Positions 28,643 through 40,550 of a stretch of DNA of 54,194 bases are shown here, in pieces (position 1 is the stretch's first letter; each line of letters begins with the position of its first letter). The position numbers and the translations under genes were made by a program. The stretch is from Ignavibacteriales bacterium (GTDB lineage: Bacteria > Bacteroidota > Ignavibacteria > Ignavibacteriales > Melioribacteraceae): contig JAFGPR010000094.1 of NCBI GenBank assembly GCA_016936095.1, positions 1-54,194 of the forward strand. Direction: 5' to 3'. Under the pieces are notes generated by a model. That model ran no database searches. It saw nothing but the letters and a program-made list of their open reading frames with translations, and had not been told where the DNA came from.

Positions 28643-30202
28643 TTATAACGGTATGTTAGAATGTTTCTTTGGAGGATTTATATCTTTCTTGCTTGCTAAC
28701 ATTTGCAATGCTCTGATAACTCTAAACCTGGTATTTCGAGGTTCAATTACATCATCTATGTAACCAAATTTAGCCGCTACATAAGGATTAGCAAATTTCT
28801 GCTTATACTCTTCTTCTTTCTCCAATAAAAATTTCACTCTTAAAGCTTCATCTTTAATATCTTTCAATTCTCTCGAATGCAAAACTTCAATAGCACCTTT
28901 GGGTCCCATAACTGCAATTTCTGCGTTTGGCCAAGCATAATTGATATCACCACGCAAATGTTTTGAACTCATGACATCATAAGCACCACCATAAGCTTTA
29001 CGGAGTATAACAGTTATTTTTGGAACTGTTGCTTCACCATAAGCAAAAAGTAATTTTGCACCGTGTAGAATTATTCCACCATATTCCTGAGCAGTTCCTG
29101 GTAAAAACCCAGGTACGTCAACAAATGTAACTAATGGAATATTGAAAGCATCACAGAAGCGTACAAATCGGGCAGCCTTTCTTGATGCATTGATATCAAG
29201 CACCCCTGCCAAGACGCACGGTTGATTAGCGACGATACCAACAGGATAACCGTTAAATTTTGCAAAACCAGTTATCATATTACCAGCGTAATGTCTCTGA
29301 ACTTCTAAAAATTCATGTCTATCAACGACAGCATGAATTACATCTTTTACATCGTAGGGTTTATTTGGATTATCAGGAATAATAGAATTTAACTGATCCT
29401 CTAATCTATCTATCGGGTCATCACAATGAGTGGCTGGGGGATCCTCAAGATTATTTTGTGGGAGATAATTTATAAGTTTTCTTATTAACTGAATCCCTTC
29501 TTCTTCTGATTCTGCAACAAAATGTGTAACACCACTTTTTGTCGCGTGGACTGTCGCACCACCAAGTTCTTCCTCAGTTACTGTCTCACCTGTTACCGTT
29601 TTTACAACTTTTGGTCCTGTTACAAACATATAACTAGTTCCTTCCGACATAATAGTAAAATCAGTCAAAGCAGGTGAATAAACAGCACCACCGGCACATG
29701 GTCCAAATACCGCCGAAATCTGTGGAACAAGTCCCGATGCTAAAATATTTCGTTGAAAAATTTCAGCATAACCACCAAGACTTTTTACACCTTCTTGAAT
29801 GCGTGCTCCACCGCTATCATTTATTCCAATTATTGGTGCGCCAACTTTCATTGCTTTATCCATGATTTTACAAATTTTTGCAGCATACATTTCCGAAAGC
29901 GAACCGCCAAACACTGTGAAATCCTGCGAAAATAGAAATACCAATCTTCCATCAATTGTTCCATATCCGGTTACTACTCCATCAGACAGATAACTTTGTT
30001 TATCTAATCCAAAGTCAACTGTTCTGTGACTAACGAACATATCAAACTCTTCAAAACTTCCTTCGTCAAGTAACATAGCAATTCTTTCCCGTGCAGTATA
30101 TTTTCCTTTTTCGTGCTGAGCTTCAATTCTCTTTTCACCACCACCCAGCCGTGCTTTATTGCGCATATCCATCAATTCTTGGATCTTTGCTTCTAACGCC
30201 AT
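28643..30202 (-). CDS. mmdA: acyl-CoA carboxyltransferase/methylmalonyl-CoA decarboxylase alpha subunit
   Basis: [64 protein letters not shown]. Confidence 0.95.
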   Translation of the reverse strand: MALEAKIQELMDMRNKARLGGGEKRIEAQHEKGKYTARERIAMLLDEGSFEEFDMFVSHRTVDFGLDKQSYLSDGVVTGYGTIDGRLVFLFSQDFTVFGGSLSEMYAAKICKIMDKAMKVGAPIIGINDSGGARIQEGVKSLGGYAEIFQRNILASGLVPQISAVFGPCAGGAVYSPALTDFTIMSEGTSYMFVTGPKVVKTVTGETVTEEELGGATVHATKSGVTHFVAESEEEGIQLIRKLINYLPQNNLEDPPATHCDDPIDRLEDQLNSIIPDNPNKPYDVKDVIHAVVDRHEFLEVQRHYAGNMITGFAKFNGYPVGIVANQPCVLAGVLDINASRKAARFVRFCDAFNIPLVTFVDVPGFLPGTAQEYGGIILHGAKLLFAYGEATVPKITVILRKAYGGAYDVMSSKHLRGDINYAWPNAEIAVMGPKGAIEVLHSRELKDIKDEALRVKFLLEKEEEYKQKFANPYVAAKFGYIDDVIEPRNTRFRVIRALQMLASKKDINPPKKHSNIPL

Positions 30203-30237
30203 TATTTTTACCTCATCTTAAAAATTTATTTTTTTGA

Positions 30238-30651
30238 TTATTTTTTATCTGAACAAAATTCTATTAAAATACCCATAGTTGATTTAGGATGAAGGAAAGC
30301 AATATTCAATCCCTCTGCTCCTTTTCTTGGTTCCTTGTCAATTAGTTGGATACCTTTTCCTTCAACTTCCTTAAGCGAGCCCGAAATATCTTTTACTGCA
30401 AAAGCTAGATGATGAATTCCTTCACCTTTCTTTTCAATAAACTTGCTAATCGGTCCCTCCGGGTTTGTTGATTCAAGTAGTTCAATTTTTGTGTCGCCAA
30501 CTTTGAAAAATGCAGTCTTTACTTTCTGATCTGGGACCTCTTCAACAGCATAACATTTCAAACCAAGAATGTTTTCGTAATATTTAATACTTTCATCGAG
30601 ATTTTTGACTGCAATACCTATATGTTCGATGTGTGATATTTCCATTTTCAC
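30238..30651 (-). CDS. mce: methylmalonyl-CoA epimerase
   Basis: IEHIGIAVKNLDESIKYYENILGL; GEGIHHLAFAV. Confidence 0.93.
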   Translation of the reverse strand: MKMEISHIEHIGIAVKNLDESIKYYENILGLKCYAVEEVPDQKVKTAFFKVGDTKIELLESTNPEGPISKFIEKKGEGIHHLAFAVKDISGSLKEVEGKGIQLIDKEPRKGAEGLNIAFLHPKSTMGILIEFCSDKK

Positions 30652-30663
30652 CTCTTTTTTTTA

Positions 30664-31794
30664 TTAATTTTTAATTTTAAAATACAAGCTTATCAATTTC
30701 TGAGCCGCTGAGGTAGGCAATAAATTTCCTTTTTCTATGCTTTCTATTGAATTTTTTAATTCTTTTTTTATTTCTTTATTATTATAAAATTTGTCTTTAA
30801 TTTCATTGTTTATCATGTCGAACATCCAATCAATTGATTGCTGTTTTCTCCTTTCGTAAAAAATACCGGATTTTTTAATTTTATTCTCAAACTTTTGAAT
30901 TAAATTCCACAAATCTTCTACACCTTTTTTTGTTACTGCAGAACAAGTCATAGCAATTGGAATCCAGCCCTTTGTTGCTGGTAGCAAATAATGCAATGCG
31001 TTTGAATAATTATTACAAGACGTTTCAGCAAGTCGAATATTATCTCCATCTGCTTTATTTATTGCAATTGCATCAACTAATTCCATTATACCTTTCTTAA
31101 TTCCCTGCAACTCATCGCCTCCTCCTGGTATTAGAACTAATAAAAAGAAATCTACCATTGAACGGACAGTCACTTCATTTTGTCCGACTCCAACCGTCTC
31201 AATTAAAATGACATCATAACCAGCAGCTTCGCAAGCAATAATCGTTTCACGGGTTTTTCTTGCAACACCGCCTAACGTTCCACCAGAAGGAGAAGGTCGT
31301 ATAAAACAATTTTCCTCTCGCGATAACTGTTCCATTCTTGTCTTATCACCCAAAATACTTCCTTTCGTAACTGTACTACTTGGGTCAATAGTCAGAACAG
31401 CAACTTTATGATTATTTTTAATTAAAAATAATCCAAGTGATTCAATCAATGTGCTCTTACCTGCTCCGGGGACTCCTGTAATTCCAATTCGAATTGATTT
31501 ACAAGAATGGGGAATTAATTTAGTTAAAATTTCACGTGCATGTTCTTGATGTTTTTCTGATGCACTTTCTATTAATGTAATTGTTTTCGCAAGAATTGTT
31601 CTGTTGTTCTGTAATACTCCATCGACTAATTCTTCAGTAGAAAGAGTTTTTTTTGTCTTATGCAAATTCGTGTGTGGAATAGTAACTCTACTAACACCTT
31701 TTACAATTTTAACTGCAAATTCTTCGGCACCGGTTTTTGGATTCCAATCAGGTTTATATGAAAGGTTATCTTCTTCCTTATTCTTTGATGACAT
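30664..31794 (-). CDS. meaB: MeaB/ArgK family G3E-type GTPase
   Basis: GITGVPGAGKSTLIE; AVLTIDPSS; ETVGVGQNEV. Confidence 0.95.
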   Translation of the reverse strand: MSSKNKEEDNLSYKPDWNPKTGAEEFAVKIVKGVSRVTIPHTNLHKTKKTLSTEELVDGVLQNNRTILAKTITLIESASEKHQEHAREILTKLIPHSCKSIRIGITGVPGAGKSTLIESLGLFLIKNNHKVAVLTIDPSSTVTKGSILGDKTRMEQLSREENCFIRPSPSGGTLGGVARKTRETIIACEAAGYDVILIETVGVGQNEVTVRSMVDFFLLVLIPGGGDELQGIKKGIMELVDAIAINKADGDNIRLAETSCNNYSNALHYLLPATKGWIPIAMTCSAVTKKGVEDLWNLIQKFENKIKKSGIFYERRKQQSIDWMFDMINNEIKDKFYNNKEIKKELKNSIESIEKGNLLPTSAAQKLISLYFKIKN

Positions 31795-32016
31795 TACTTT
31801 TTACTTGACTTAACTCAACTTTTTGATAATTTTATGATAATTTTTTTCATTCGCAAAATTAGTTATAAAATAACAATATTAAAAATAAATCTAATAAAAA
31901 TGTGATTTTTCTCTGTTTTTTAAGCATTTGATTGCTCTTCTCTATTAACTCAGTGTTTTATTTAGGTGGAAAATCACTGAGTTCTTTTAAGTGCATTGCT
32001 TGTTATCTCTCAAGTC

Positions 32017-33144
32017 TTACAATTTTATTCCCATTTCCTTTAAAGTCTCTTCAATCACTAATAAAAGAATTCTCACATCCTCTTCAAAAATCCTTCCGAT
32101 ATTGCCGATTCTGAAACAATCAACTTGGCTTAACTTACCAGGATAAATTACTTGATTCTTTCCATTCAACAGTGAGTAAAATTTTTCAAAAGAGAATTTT
32201 GGATGTTTGGGATATAAAAATGATGTAATAATATATCCTTGTAATTTTGTTGGCACATATTCTTTAAATCCTAACTTTCTCATTCCTGAGATTAGAACGT
32301 CGTAATTTTTCTTGTATCTTTTTGCACGGCCAACAATAGAACCTTCTTCCTTTAATTCCTGCAATGCCTGCTTAAATGCCATCAGGGAATGAGTTGGAGG
32401 AGTAAATCGGAATTGTCCGTTGGTATCTAATCCAAACCATTGTTCGTATAAATCCAGACTAAGACTTCGTGAATATCCTTTTATCTCTTTTATCGAAGTT
32501 GTTTTTGCAATAATGAAAGAAAAACCGGGTACTCCTTCGATACATTTATTTGATGAAGAAACAATATAATCAATAGAACATTTTTCAACATCAATCGGAA
32601 CTGCACCGAAACTACTCATCGCATCCACAAAATATTTTCGTTTTGCATTTTTTACAATTGCTCCGATTTCTTTAATGGGATTAATTATACCCGTTGTTGT
32701 CTCGCAATGAACGACTGCAACATTTGTTATTTCCTTATCTTGTATAAGTATTTTCTTTATTTCCTTCAAATTGGGAATTGAATTTTCGGGATACTCTAAA
32801 GTTAAATATTTAATTTTGTAATAATTAGCAATCTTTACCATTCGATGACCATAAGCGCCATTGATAATAATTAGTATTTTCCCTTCTGGTGGAACGGTTG
32901 AAGATATTACCGATTCAACTCCGAATGTTCCACTGCCTTGCATTAAGATGGTTTCGTATTTTCCTTTTTTTGTGTTGCAAAGTGCTAACAAATTATTTCG
33001 TATCTCAGTAATTATTCCAATAAATTCTTTATCCCTTGAACCTAAATCTCTGAGCATTGCTTGTTTTATAGTTCTGCTTGTTGTCAATGGTCCAGGTGTG
33101 AATAAAGTTTTATCTTTTGAAATATTAAGTAATTTATTTTCCAT
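32017..33144 (-). CDS. phnW: 2-aminoethylphosphonate-pyruvate transaminase-like
   Basis: LFTPGPLTTS; VDAMSSFGAVPIDVEKCSIDYIVSSSNKCIEGVPGFSFIIA. Confidence 0.93.
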   Translation of the reverse strand: MENKLLNISKDKTLFTPGPLTTSRTIKQAMLRDLGSRDKEFIGIITEIRNNLLALCNTKKGKYETILMQGSGTFGVESVISSTVPPEGKILIIINGAYGHRMVKIANYYKIKYLTLEYPENSIPNLKEIKKILIQDKEITNVAVVHCETTTGIINPIKEIGAIVKNAKRKYFVDAMSSFGAVPIDVEKCSIDYIVSSSNKCIEGVPGFSFIIAKTTSIKEIKGYSRSLSLDLYEQWFGLDTNGQFRFTPPTHSLMAFKQALQELKEEGSIVGRAKRYKKNYDVLISGMRKLGFKEYVPTKLQGYIITSFLYPKHPKFSFEKFYSLLNGKNQVIYPGKLSQVDCFRIGNIGRIFEEDVRILLLVIEETLKEMGIKL

Positions 33145-33145
33145 T

Positions 33146-34225
33146 TTAATTCGTCTCCATAAATCTCTTCTTCAATTCTGCGGGACTTTCCTTCGGTCTT
33201 CCGATGTTGTGGTCAGTTTGATTTTTAACTTTGATATGCAAAAATGATAGAGAAGGATTTGCTTTCCATTTTTTAATAAATTCAGTTATTTCATCTTTTG
33301 ATTTGACTAATTTCACATTTTTGTAGCCAGCTGCTATTGCAACATCTGAAAGAATAATTTTAGTAGAAATGGTTGATTGTCCACCAGTCGATTCATAACT
33401 TTCATTATCAAGACAAATATGCAGCAATTTTTCCGGTTGATAATAACCAAGAGTAGCAAGTGTTCCCATTTTCAAAAGAACAGCACCATCACCATCAAAT
33501 ACTGCAACTTTCTTTTTCGTTTTTAAAAAATATCCGAATGCAATTGAACTAGTACATCCCATCGAACCTACTGTGTAAAAATTATTTTTTCTATCTTTCA
33601 CTTGATATATTTCGCGTGAAGGCATACCTGTGGTTGAAAATATGGGGATTTCATCTTCGATTTCAGATAAAGCAGTTTCGATGGCTTGCATTCTTGATAG
33701 CAATTCTTCGCTTACGGTTTGTTCAATTTTTTCTTTTTCAAAAATTTCTTTCCTACATATTATCGCACAAACCTTATTTTCATTTTTTGCTAAATCAATT
33801 AATCGTTTAATTTCTTTTTTGTCAGCTTCAAGCTCATCTGTAAGAATATGATACTCAATTTCAAAAACTTTCATTAGTTCAAGTAATGTTTTCCCGCTCC
33901 ATACATGCTGAGGCGCATCCTTAACACCCGGCTCACCACGCCAAGAAATAACAAGCAACGTTGGAAATTCATATAATTTCGTAAGTGAAGTTAGTGGATT
34001 AACAGTATTTCCAAAGCCATCATTCTGCATAAAGACAGCAGGAGTATTTCCACTTAAAGAGATTCCAGCAGCAATTCCCATTGCTTCCCCCTCTGATGAA
34101 GCAATAATATAATGTTCAGACTTTTCTAAATGATGAATTACTGGCTTAAAAGTTGAACAAGGGACACCAGTAAAATCACTAATTCCATTTTCTTTCAATG
34201 CGTTAATAAAATCAAGTGCTTTCAT
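33146..34225 (-). CDS. aepY: phosphonopyruvate decarboxylase
   Basis: ThDP enzyme: [52 protein letters not shown]; synteny with PepM and PhnW. Confidence 0.93.
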   Translation of the reverse strand: MKALDFINALKENGISDFTGVPCSTFKPVIHHLEKSEHYIIASSEGEAMGIAAGISLSGNTPAVFMQNDGFGNTVNPLTSLTKLYEFPTLLVISWRGEPGVKDAPQHVWSGKTLLELMKVFEIEYHILTDELEADKKEIKRLIDLAKNENKVCAIICRKEIFEKEKIEQTVSEELLSRMQAIETALSEIEDEIPIFSTTGMPSREIYQVKDRKNNFYTVGSMGCTSSIAFGYFLKTKKKVAVFDGDGAVLLKMGTLATLGYYQPEKLLHICLDNESYESTGGQSTISTKIILSDVAIAAGYKNVKLVKSKDEITEFIKKWKANPSLSFLHIKVKNQTDHNIGRPKESPAELKKRFMETN

Positions 34226-35859
34226 TGGTGATTTTCTCCTTGAAACAATTTAACAATGTATGTCAAATCTTCAATGCTATCAATATCTCTCCAATGCCCC
34301 TTGAAACTCAACTGCTTCACATCGTATTTTTTATTAATGAGATATTTAATAAATTCATTTAAGGATTTTTGTTTAATAAAATCAGAATCGTTTTTTTCTA
34401 AATATTCAAATTCTTTCTGGAAAACATCTGCACCTTTAGAACTCAATTTCATTAACCCGATAAATTCCCCATTGTATTTTTTTGCTTCTGCTAAGCTCTC
34501 AACTTTTTGAATGTCAAGAATTTTACAAATGTTTCTGGCGTGAAATTCATTAGAATATTTCTGTTCACCAATAACTAGATCTTTATCAATTTTCATATCT
34601 TTAATTTTTCTTGCATCGACAGCTAATAAAATATCCTCGTTGCTTAACATTAGTCTATTTAATATATCTTCCTCAAAAAGAATATCGCCAAATGAAATTA
34701 TTATATCACCTTTCAATTCGTCTTTTGCTAAATAAAGTGAATATAAAATTCCATTCTCATCAAAATGATCATTTGAAATATATTTCAGGTTAGGTAAGTT
34801 CACCGCTTCCTTTTTATAACCTACAACAACACTAATTTCCTTAATTTGTTGTGCATTAAAAGTTTTAACAATTTTTGAAAGAATAGTGTCCTCATCAATT
34901 TGTATCATTGCTTTTGGTTTATTGTCTGTAAGCGAACCAAAATTTTGTCCCTTACTAGCGGCAAGAATAATTCCCTTGTATGATTTCTTTTGAGGTAGGT
35001 ATGCTTCCTCAGCTTTTTTATATTCTTGCATATTCTGAAGTCTGAAAATTTCTTTTACAGGAACAACTTTCTTTTCAATACTTGCCAATGAATTCTCGGT
35101 ATAAATTATTTCAAGTATTTTCTGCATATTAGTAATTGAAGCACGTAACGTATGATTTGCCCAGATAATCAGAGAGATACCCATATCTTTAAATTTTTGG
35201 ACTGGCGTATTGTAATACATTGTCGGAACAATTACAATGGGTTTGGAATTATCCCATCTTTTCATAAATGCTTCGATGTCACTTTCATCAGCAATTTTAC
35301 TATGAATTAAAATTGCATCAGCACCGGCATCAGCATAAGCATTTGCCCTCTTCATAACCTCATCAATACCCCAGCCAGCGATGAATGCTTCTACCCTCGC
35401 AACGATAGAAAAATCAGGGTCAAGTTGAGTATCTTTACCTGCTTTAATTTTTCCGCAGAACTCATCGATTTCGGCTAATGGTTGCTTTTCGCCGCTGATA
35501 AAGGAATTTGTTTTTGGAAAGATTTTATCCTCAATACAAACACCAGCAATTCGTCTGTCTTCTAATTTTCTGACTAATCTTCTGAAACTATTAAAATTTC
35601 CAAAACCTGTATCACCATCAAGGAGAATTGGAATATTTGTAGCATCAGACATAAATTCACAGACTTCGAGAACTTGTGTCCAACTTGCTTCGTTGTTATC
35701 ACGAACGCCTAATGCTGCTGAAATACTAAGCCCACTTGCCCAAATACCTTTGAAGCCGGTTTCTTCAACAATTTTTGCAGATAAACCGTTGTGTGCTTCC
35801 ATAATAAATTCTAATTCAGGACTTATCAACATATTTTTAAGTTGAGTTGTTTTTTTCAT
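34222..35859 (-). CDS. phosphoenolpyruvate mutase fused to C-terminal nucleotidyltransferase
   Basis: [16 protein letters not shown] mutase signature; C-term [27 protein letters not shown] nucleotidyltransferase signature. Confidence 0.95.
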   Translation of the reverse strand: MKKTTQLKNMLISPELEFIMEAHNGLSAKIVEETGFKGIWASGLSISAALGVRDNNEASWTQVLEVCEFMSDATNIPILLDGDTGFGNFNSFRRLVRKLEDRRIAGVCIEDKIFPKTNSFISGEKQPLAEIDEFCGKIKAGKDTQLDPDFSIVARVEAFIAGWGIDEVMKRANAYADAGADAILIHSKIADESDIEAFMKRWDNSKPIVIVPTMYYNTPVQKFKDMGISLIIWANHTLRASITNMQKILEIIYTENSLASIEKKVVPVKEIFRLQNMQEYKKAEEAYLPQKKSYKGIILAASKGQNFGSLTDNKPKAMIQIDEDTILSKIVKTFNAQQIKEISVVVGYKKEAVNLPNLKYISNDHFDENGILYSLYLAKDELKGDIIISFGDILFEEDILNRLMLSNEDILLAVDARKIKDMKIDKDLVIGEQKYSNEFHARNICKILDIQKVESLAEAKKYNGEFIGLMKLSSKGADVFQKEFEYLEKNDSDFIKQKSLNEFIKYLINKKYDVKQLSFKGHWRDIDSIEDLTYIVKLFQGENHQ

Positions 35860-35951
35860 TTTAATCCTTCAGCATTTATTAATTATTTTTTGTTATTATT
35901 TAATCAAATAATATTGAAAAATTTAATTTGACTTATAAAAATAATAATATT

Positions 35952-37184
35952 TTACTTTTTATTAGGATAAAAAATTACCTTGCTCAGATTTGTTTCTGTA
36001 AGGAAACGATTTGCCGCCTCAATTATATGTTTCTCATTAACAGAATCAATATTTGTAATTATTTCTTTAAGTGGAAGGACTCTGTTGAAGTACAACAGAG
36101 ATTGTGCGGCTTGATTCATTCGGCTGGTTGGATTTTCCATAGAAAGCAATAAAGAACCCTTGAAATATTCTTTTGCACGTTTAAGTTCTTCTGAATTCAC
36201 TTTAAAATTTCTAATTTTATACAATTCTTTATTAATAATATCCAACGTTTTTTCAATATTTTTCGGATGAGTTGAAAGATATATACTAAACGCAGAAACC
36301 TCACTGAAAAAATTTATTGATGAACTAATTTGATAGGCTAATCCCATTTCTTCTCGTAAAATCTGGAATAATCGGCTACCACATCCCTCACCTAAGATTG
36401 TAGAAAGTAAGATTATTTCTCCCCTTCTTGGATCAGTCACTCCATCCGCTGGACACCCGATGACAATATATGATTGATTTGTATCCTTATTTTTTGTAAA
36501 TGTTTTTGGCTTGTAATTTTTTCTGAATTGTTTTCTTTCTTTTGAAATATTGAAGTTTTGAAAAAAATATTTTTCTGTCAAACCAACAAGTTCCATATGG
36601 TCAACAGCTCCTGAAGCAGAAATCACAAAATTATCCGAGCAATAATTATTCTTAAAAAATTTTAACAAATCAGAACGTGTAAGATTTTTAACCGTCTTTC
36701 TTTTTCCAAGAATAGGAAATCCAAGTGAGTCGCCATTAAAAAGTAATTCTTCAAATTTATCATAAATGATGATACTTGGATTATCTTCATAATCTTTAAT
36801 TTCATCAACAATTATGCTTGCTTCATTTATTATATCTTTTTCTTGAAATAACGAATTTTGGATCATATCAGACATAACAGCAAATGATTTTTCAAGATTT
36901 GTTTTATATCCATGACTGTAAATACATGTATGGTCTTTTTCTGTAAAAGCATTTATCTCGCCACCAAAAGATTCTATCTCATTTGAAATATCAGATGCTT
37001 TTCGTGTTTTCGTCCCTTTAAAAAGAATGTGCTCAATAAAATGACATATCCCATTGTTACTTTCATTTTCATCGCGTGAGCCGATATTAAACCAAAAACC
37101 TAGAGAAAAAGATTTGACATACGGAAGATTTTCTGATACAACTTTTATTCCTTTGTATAGTTCGGTAGTTTTGAAATGTTTCAT
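35952..37184 (-). CDS. M16 family zinc peptidase
   Basis: FWFNIGSRDENESNNGICHFIEHILFKGT. Confidence 0.95.
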   Translation of the reverse strand: MKHFKTTELYKGIKVVSENLPYVKSFSLGFWFNIGSRDENESNNGICHFIEHILFKGTKTRKASDISNEIESFGGEINAFTEKDHTCIYSHGYKTNLEKSFAVMSDMIQNSLFQEKDIINEASIIVDEIKDYEDNPSIIIYDKFEELLFNGDSLGFPILGKRKTVKNLTRSDLLKFFKNNYCSDNFVISASGAVDHMELVGLTEKYFFQNFNISKERKQFRKNYKPKTFTKNKDTNQSYIVIGCPADGVTDPRRGEIILLSTILGEGCGSRLFQILREEMGLAYQISSSINFFSEVSAFSIYLSTHPKNIEKTLDIINKELYKIRNFKVNSEELKRAKEYFKGSLLLSMENPTSRMNQAAQSLLYFNRVLPLKEIITNIDSVNEKHIIEAANRFLTETNLSKVIFYPNKK

Positions 37185-37196
37185 AAGTTGGATACT

Positions 37197-37916
37197 TTAT
37201 TTGTATTTAAATTTAATCACATTATTTTTACATACGTCAACACAGGTACCGCATAAAATACATTCTGCGTTTTCCATCTTGTTTATTTTTACCATCTCTT
37301 CAACAGACAGACTCATTGGACAATTTTCTGTGCAAGTACGACAATTATTACATTTATCTGAATTTGCATCAAGTCTAAGTGATGGTATCTTCAGCGTGTT
37401 GCTTATTTTTCTTCCAATTACCATAAACGGAGCCATCCAGCACAAATGATGACAGAAAGATCTTCGTCCGAAAATATATGCAGGTAAAATTATCAATAAC
37501 AAAATGAATAAATACATTAAAAAAATATATACATTCGTAATTGGAAACCAATTATCGTTTGGATAGGAAAAATCTATTTTTAAATATCCACCAGACTTAA
37601 TTGCAATAACAATTATTATAACAACCCACGGAATCCAAATCATCCATTTAATTAAATTTCCTTTTTTAACTTTTTTGCTTCTTATTTTCCCAACAAATTC
37701 TTGACACCCTGCAGCAGGACAAATCCAACCACAATAAGCCCGTCCTAAGAAAAACGAACTTATATACATAAGAAAAAAGATTATGAAACTGCCATTTAAA
37801 ATATTGTTTAAAGTTGCATCAATAATTAAGTATGGTGATAAATAAAAATAAATTGCAGGAAATAAAATAAAGGTAATAAGCAAAATGCTAGATCTGATTT
37901 TCTGTCTTTTTTTCAT
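37197..37916 (-). CDS. NapH-like 4Fe-4S membrane protein
   Basis: GRAYCGWICPAAGCQEF; CNNCRTCTENCP; CILCGTCVDVC. Confidence 0.85.
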   Translation of the reverse strand: MKKRQKIRSSILLITFILFPAIYFYLSPYLIIDATLNNILNGSFIIFFLMYISSFFLGRAYCGWICPAAGCQEFVGKIRSKKVKKGNLIKWMIWIPWVVIIIVIAIKSGGYLKIDFSYPNDNWFPITNVYIFLMYLFILLLIILPAYIFGRRSFCHHLCWMAPFMVIGRKISNTLKIPSLRLDANSDKCNNCRTCTENCPMSLSVEEMVKINKMENAECILCGTCVDVCKNNVIKFKYK

Positions 37917-37928
37917 TTTAATATTTTG

Positions 37929-38684
37929 TTAAAGGATGCTATTTTTCAGTTGTTGATATTTACTCTTACTCAAAGGTAATTTCAGGTCTTTATTGACAAT
38001 AATTATATAGGAATCTTTTCCATAGGGCTCAATTTGTTTTATCAAATCTATTCGGATTATATAAGAACGATGAATTCGTGAAAACACTTTCGGATCGAGA
38101 TTCTTCTCATAAAAGTTCATCGTTCCTTTTTTCATAAATTTTCCTTGCGTCGTCATGAACATTACATAATCGTCCTGTGCTTCGATGTATTCAATATCTT
38201 CAATGGGAATTACAAGAATTTTTTGGATTTTTTTTACAACAATTCTTTTTAAGTATTCACCACTTGTGATTACATTTTCTGACAATTTTTCTTTAATTAA
38301 GTTATGTGGTGAATCAGAATTTGCTTTTTTGATTGCCTTGTCTAATGCACTCTTAAATCTTTCTTCCGAAAAAGGTTTCAGCAAATAATCTATTGCATTC
38401 ACTTCAAATGCTTTTATTGCATATTGGTCGAATGCTGTTGTAAAAATTATCTCAGGAATTTCATCGAGTAGTTCTAACATTTCGAAGCCCGTAATCTTGG
38501 GCATTTGAACGTCCAAGAAAACAATGTCAGGTTTTAATTCTTGAATTGCTTTAAGACCATCAAAACCATTTTCACATTCAGCAATTATTTCAATATCGGA
38601 ATTATTTGACAACATATTTTTAACAATATCTCGTGCTAATTTTTCGTCGTCAATAATTATGCATTTAAATTTTCTACGATTCAT
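37929..38684 (-). CDS. LytTR family response regulator
   Basis: IVFLDVQMPKITGFEML receiver; C-term LytTR DYVMFMTTQGKFMKKGTMNFYE...IHRSYIIRIDLI. Confidence 0.95.
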   Translation of the reverse strand: MNRRKFKCIIIDDEKLARDIVKNMLSNNSDIEIIAECENGFDGLKAIQELKPDIVFLDVQMPKITGFEMLELLDEIPEIIFTTAFDQYAIKAFEVNAIDYLLKPFSEERFKSALDKAIKKANSDSPHNLIKEKLSENVITSGEYLKRIVVKKIQKILVIPIEDIEYIEAQDDYVMFMTTQGKFMKKGTMNFYEKNLDPKVFSRIHRSYIIRIDLIKQIEPYGKDSYIIIVNKDLKLPLSKSKYQQLKNSIL

Positions 38685-38686
38685 AA

Positions 38687-39742
38687 TTAATTACTTTCTA
38701 ATGGAATAAATATTATTGCGGTATATAAAGAATTTGTTTTCGCTATTTTTAATAAATTATCTTGTTTGTACATTAAGCTCAACCTGTTTTTAATATTTTG
38801 CAAACCGATTCCTTTACCTTTTTTGGGTAGTGCGTTATTATCAAAATTATTTTCAATTATTATTTTCAGATATTCATTCTCAGCACTGGTTGAAATTTTA
38901 ATTACAACTTTTTCATCACTTTCATAGACTCCGTGCTTTATTGCATTCTCAATAAGTGGTTGCAAAATCATACTTGGTATTTCAATATTCAAATATTTAC
39001 TATCAATATTTTCAAAAATCTCAAGCTTATCGGGAAATCTTATTTTTTCAATTTCAAGATACAGTTTAATATTATTAAGTTCTGTTTGTAAATCTCGTTT
39101 TTGCTTCTCATTAGTTGATAGTGTACTACGCAAATAATCTGAGAGTTTAATTATCATCTCGCGGGCTTTTGTTGGTTCAGAATATGTCAATGAGCTTATT
39201 GAATTTAAACTATTAAAAATAAAATGCGGATTTATTTGATATTTCAATGTCTTAAGTTCGCTTTCCTTAATCAGATTTTGTAATTCATATTCTTTAATAA
39301 TATTTTTTTTGAAATTGTCATAATAAATATTTGAATAATAGACTAACACAATAATTAAATAAAATAAAATTCCTATAATGAAACGATAAAGCAAAGACTT
39401 TTCTAAAAAAATAATTTCGTTTCCAGAAATTTTAATCACATAAATTAAAAGATAGTACCCTACATAAGTCCATAAAATTGAAGTCAATAATGCAACTATT
39501 GAATGATTAAGAATGATCTTCGAAAATTTATTCCTCTCAAAATTCATAAATTTTGTCGGATACCATAAACTAATACCAATAGAATAGAAAATTACATTGT
39601 ATGCGATACTATCTGTTATTGAATAATCCAGAGGCAGTTGTAGTATTTGGTTTAGAATAATAATTTGGACTAGAGAAATTACCACCCAAATTGTTGAGTA
39701 AATAAGAAAATTATTTTTTGTATTTATTATTGGATTATTCAT
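38687..39742 (-). CDS. LytS/YehU-type sensor histidine kinase
   Basis: LKYQINPHFIFNSLNSISSL; LQPLIENAIKHG; GIGLQNIKNRL. Confidence 0.95.
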   Translation of the reverse strand: MNNPIINTKNNFLIYSTIWVVISLVQIIILNQILQLPLDYSITDSIAYNVIFYSIGISLWYPTKFMNFERNKFSKIILNHSIVALLTSILWTYVGYYLLIYVIKISGNEIIFLEKSLLYRFIIGILFYLIIVLVYYSNIYYDNFKKNIIKEYELQNLIKESELKTLKYQINPHFIFNSLNSISSLTYSEPTKAREMIIKLSDYLRSTLSTNEKQKRDLQTELNNIKLYLEIEKIRFPDKLEIFENIDSKYLNIEIPSMILQPLIENAIKHGVYESDEKVVIKISTSAENEYLKIIIENNFDNNALPKKGKGIGLQNIKNRLSLMYKQDNLLKIAKTNSLYTAIIFIPLESN

Positions 39743-39773
39743 AATAACGATTTTTCAATGGACAAAAATACAT

Positions 39774-40487
39774 TTAATTTTTTATTTCGCCACCACCAAA
39801 AAGGAATGTACCCTTAAGTATAAGTACTTTGTTTTCAGGATATACCACATTCGGATCTTTCCTTCTTTCATCACCAAAACCGCCAAAGATAGGTGTAGTT
39901 TTTAATACTACTTTCCAATCTTTAGGGACGAATAAATCAACTCCACCGAACATTGCAAAAATATCAAGAATATTTTCACCCTCGGCAAGTTCACAATCTC
40001 TTAAATCTATTTCATATCCACCAAATATAGCTGTAACTTTTCCACCTTTGAAATTATTTGATTCTACAATTTTTTCTCCACCACCAAACATTACAAATTC
40101 ATCTAAATAGTCAGATGATAAATTTGCTTCCTTGCGTGGTGCTTCTCCAACATTTCCTTCGATGCGATGATGACGTCCAAAATGTTCTTTGTTTCTGAGT
40201 AAAATATACAACCCTATAACAACAAGAATAAGCGGCCATAAAGAATGCCAGTAACCAATAACACCAACTAAAATTAAAATTATGCCGGTCATTTTGTTAT
40301 TTCCAACGGCAAGTATTATTAAACCAATAAAAATTAATATGTATTGCCATTTGAAAATATAATCAGGGATATTAATATTAAATACATTGTAATTGTCTAA
40401 CAAGAATAATGAACCTAAGACAATTAAAATTGCTGCCACAACAATGCGGCCTGTTGATACATTTCGTTGAGACATTTTTTCCTCCAA
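39774..40487 (-). CDS. LiaF-like membrane protein
   Basis: N-terminal TM helices; C-terminal AIFGGYEIDLRDCEL...IFAMFGGVDLFVP...IFGGFGD. Confidence 0.85.
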   Translation of the reverse strand: MEEKMSQRNVSTGRIVVAAILIVLGSLFLLDNYNVFNINIPDYIFKWQYILIFIGLIILAVGNNKMTGIILILVGVIGYWHSLWPLILVVIGLYILLRNKEHFGRHHRIEGNVGEAPRKEANLSSDYLDEFVMFGGGEKIVESNNFKGGKVTAIFGGYEIDLRDCELAEGENILDIFAMFGGVDLFVPKDWKVVLKTTPIFGGFGDERRKDPNVVYPENKVLILKGTFLFGGGEIKN

Positions 40488-40550
40488 TTAATTATTTTAT
40501 TAAATTTCTGTTGCGAAAATATAATGTAAATACCAGCTCTAAAACTGATT

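Noticed and set aside
31947-31983. AACTCAGTG-19 nt-CACTGAGTT inverted repeat as part of the CTCTGTG family
   Set aside because: Only one 9-bp arm pair and no phased motif series; probably a hairpin downstream of phnW, without a convincing U-tract
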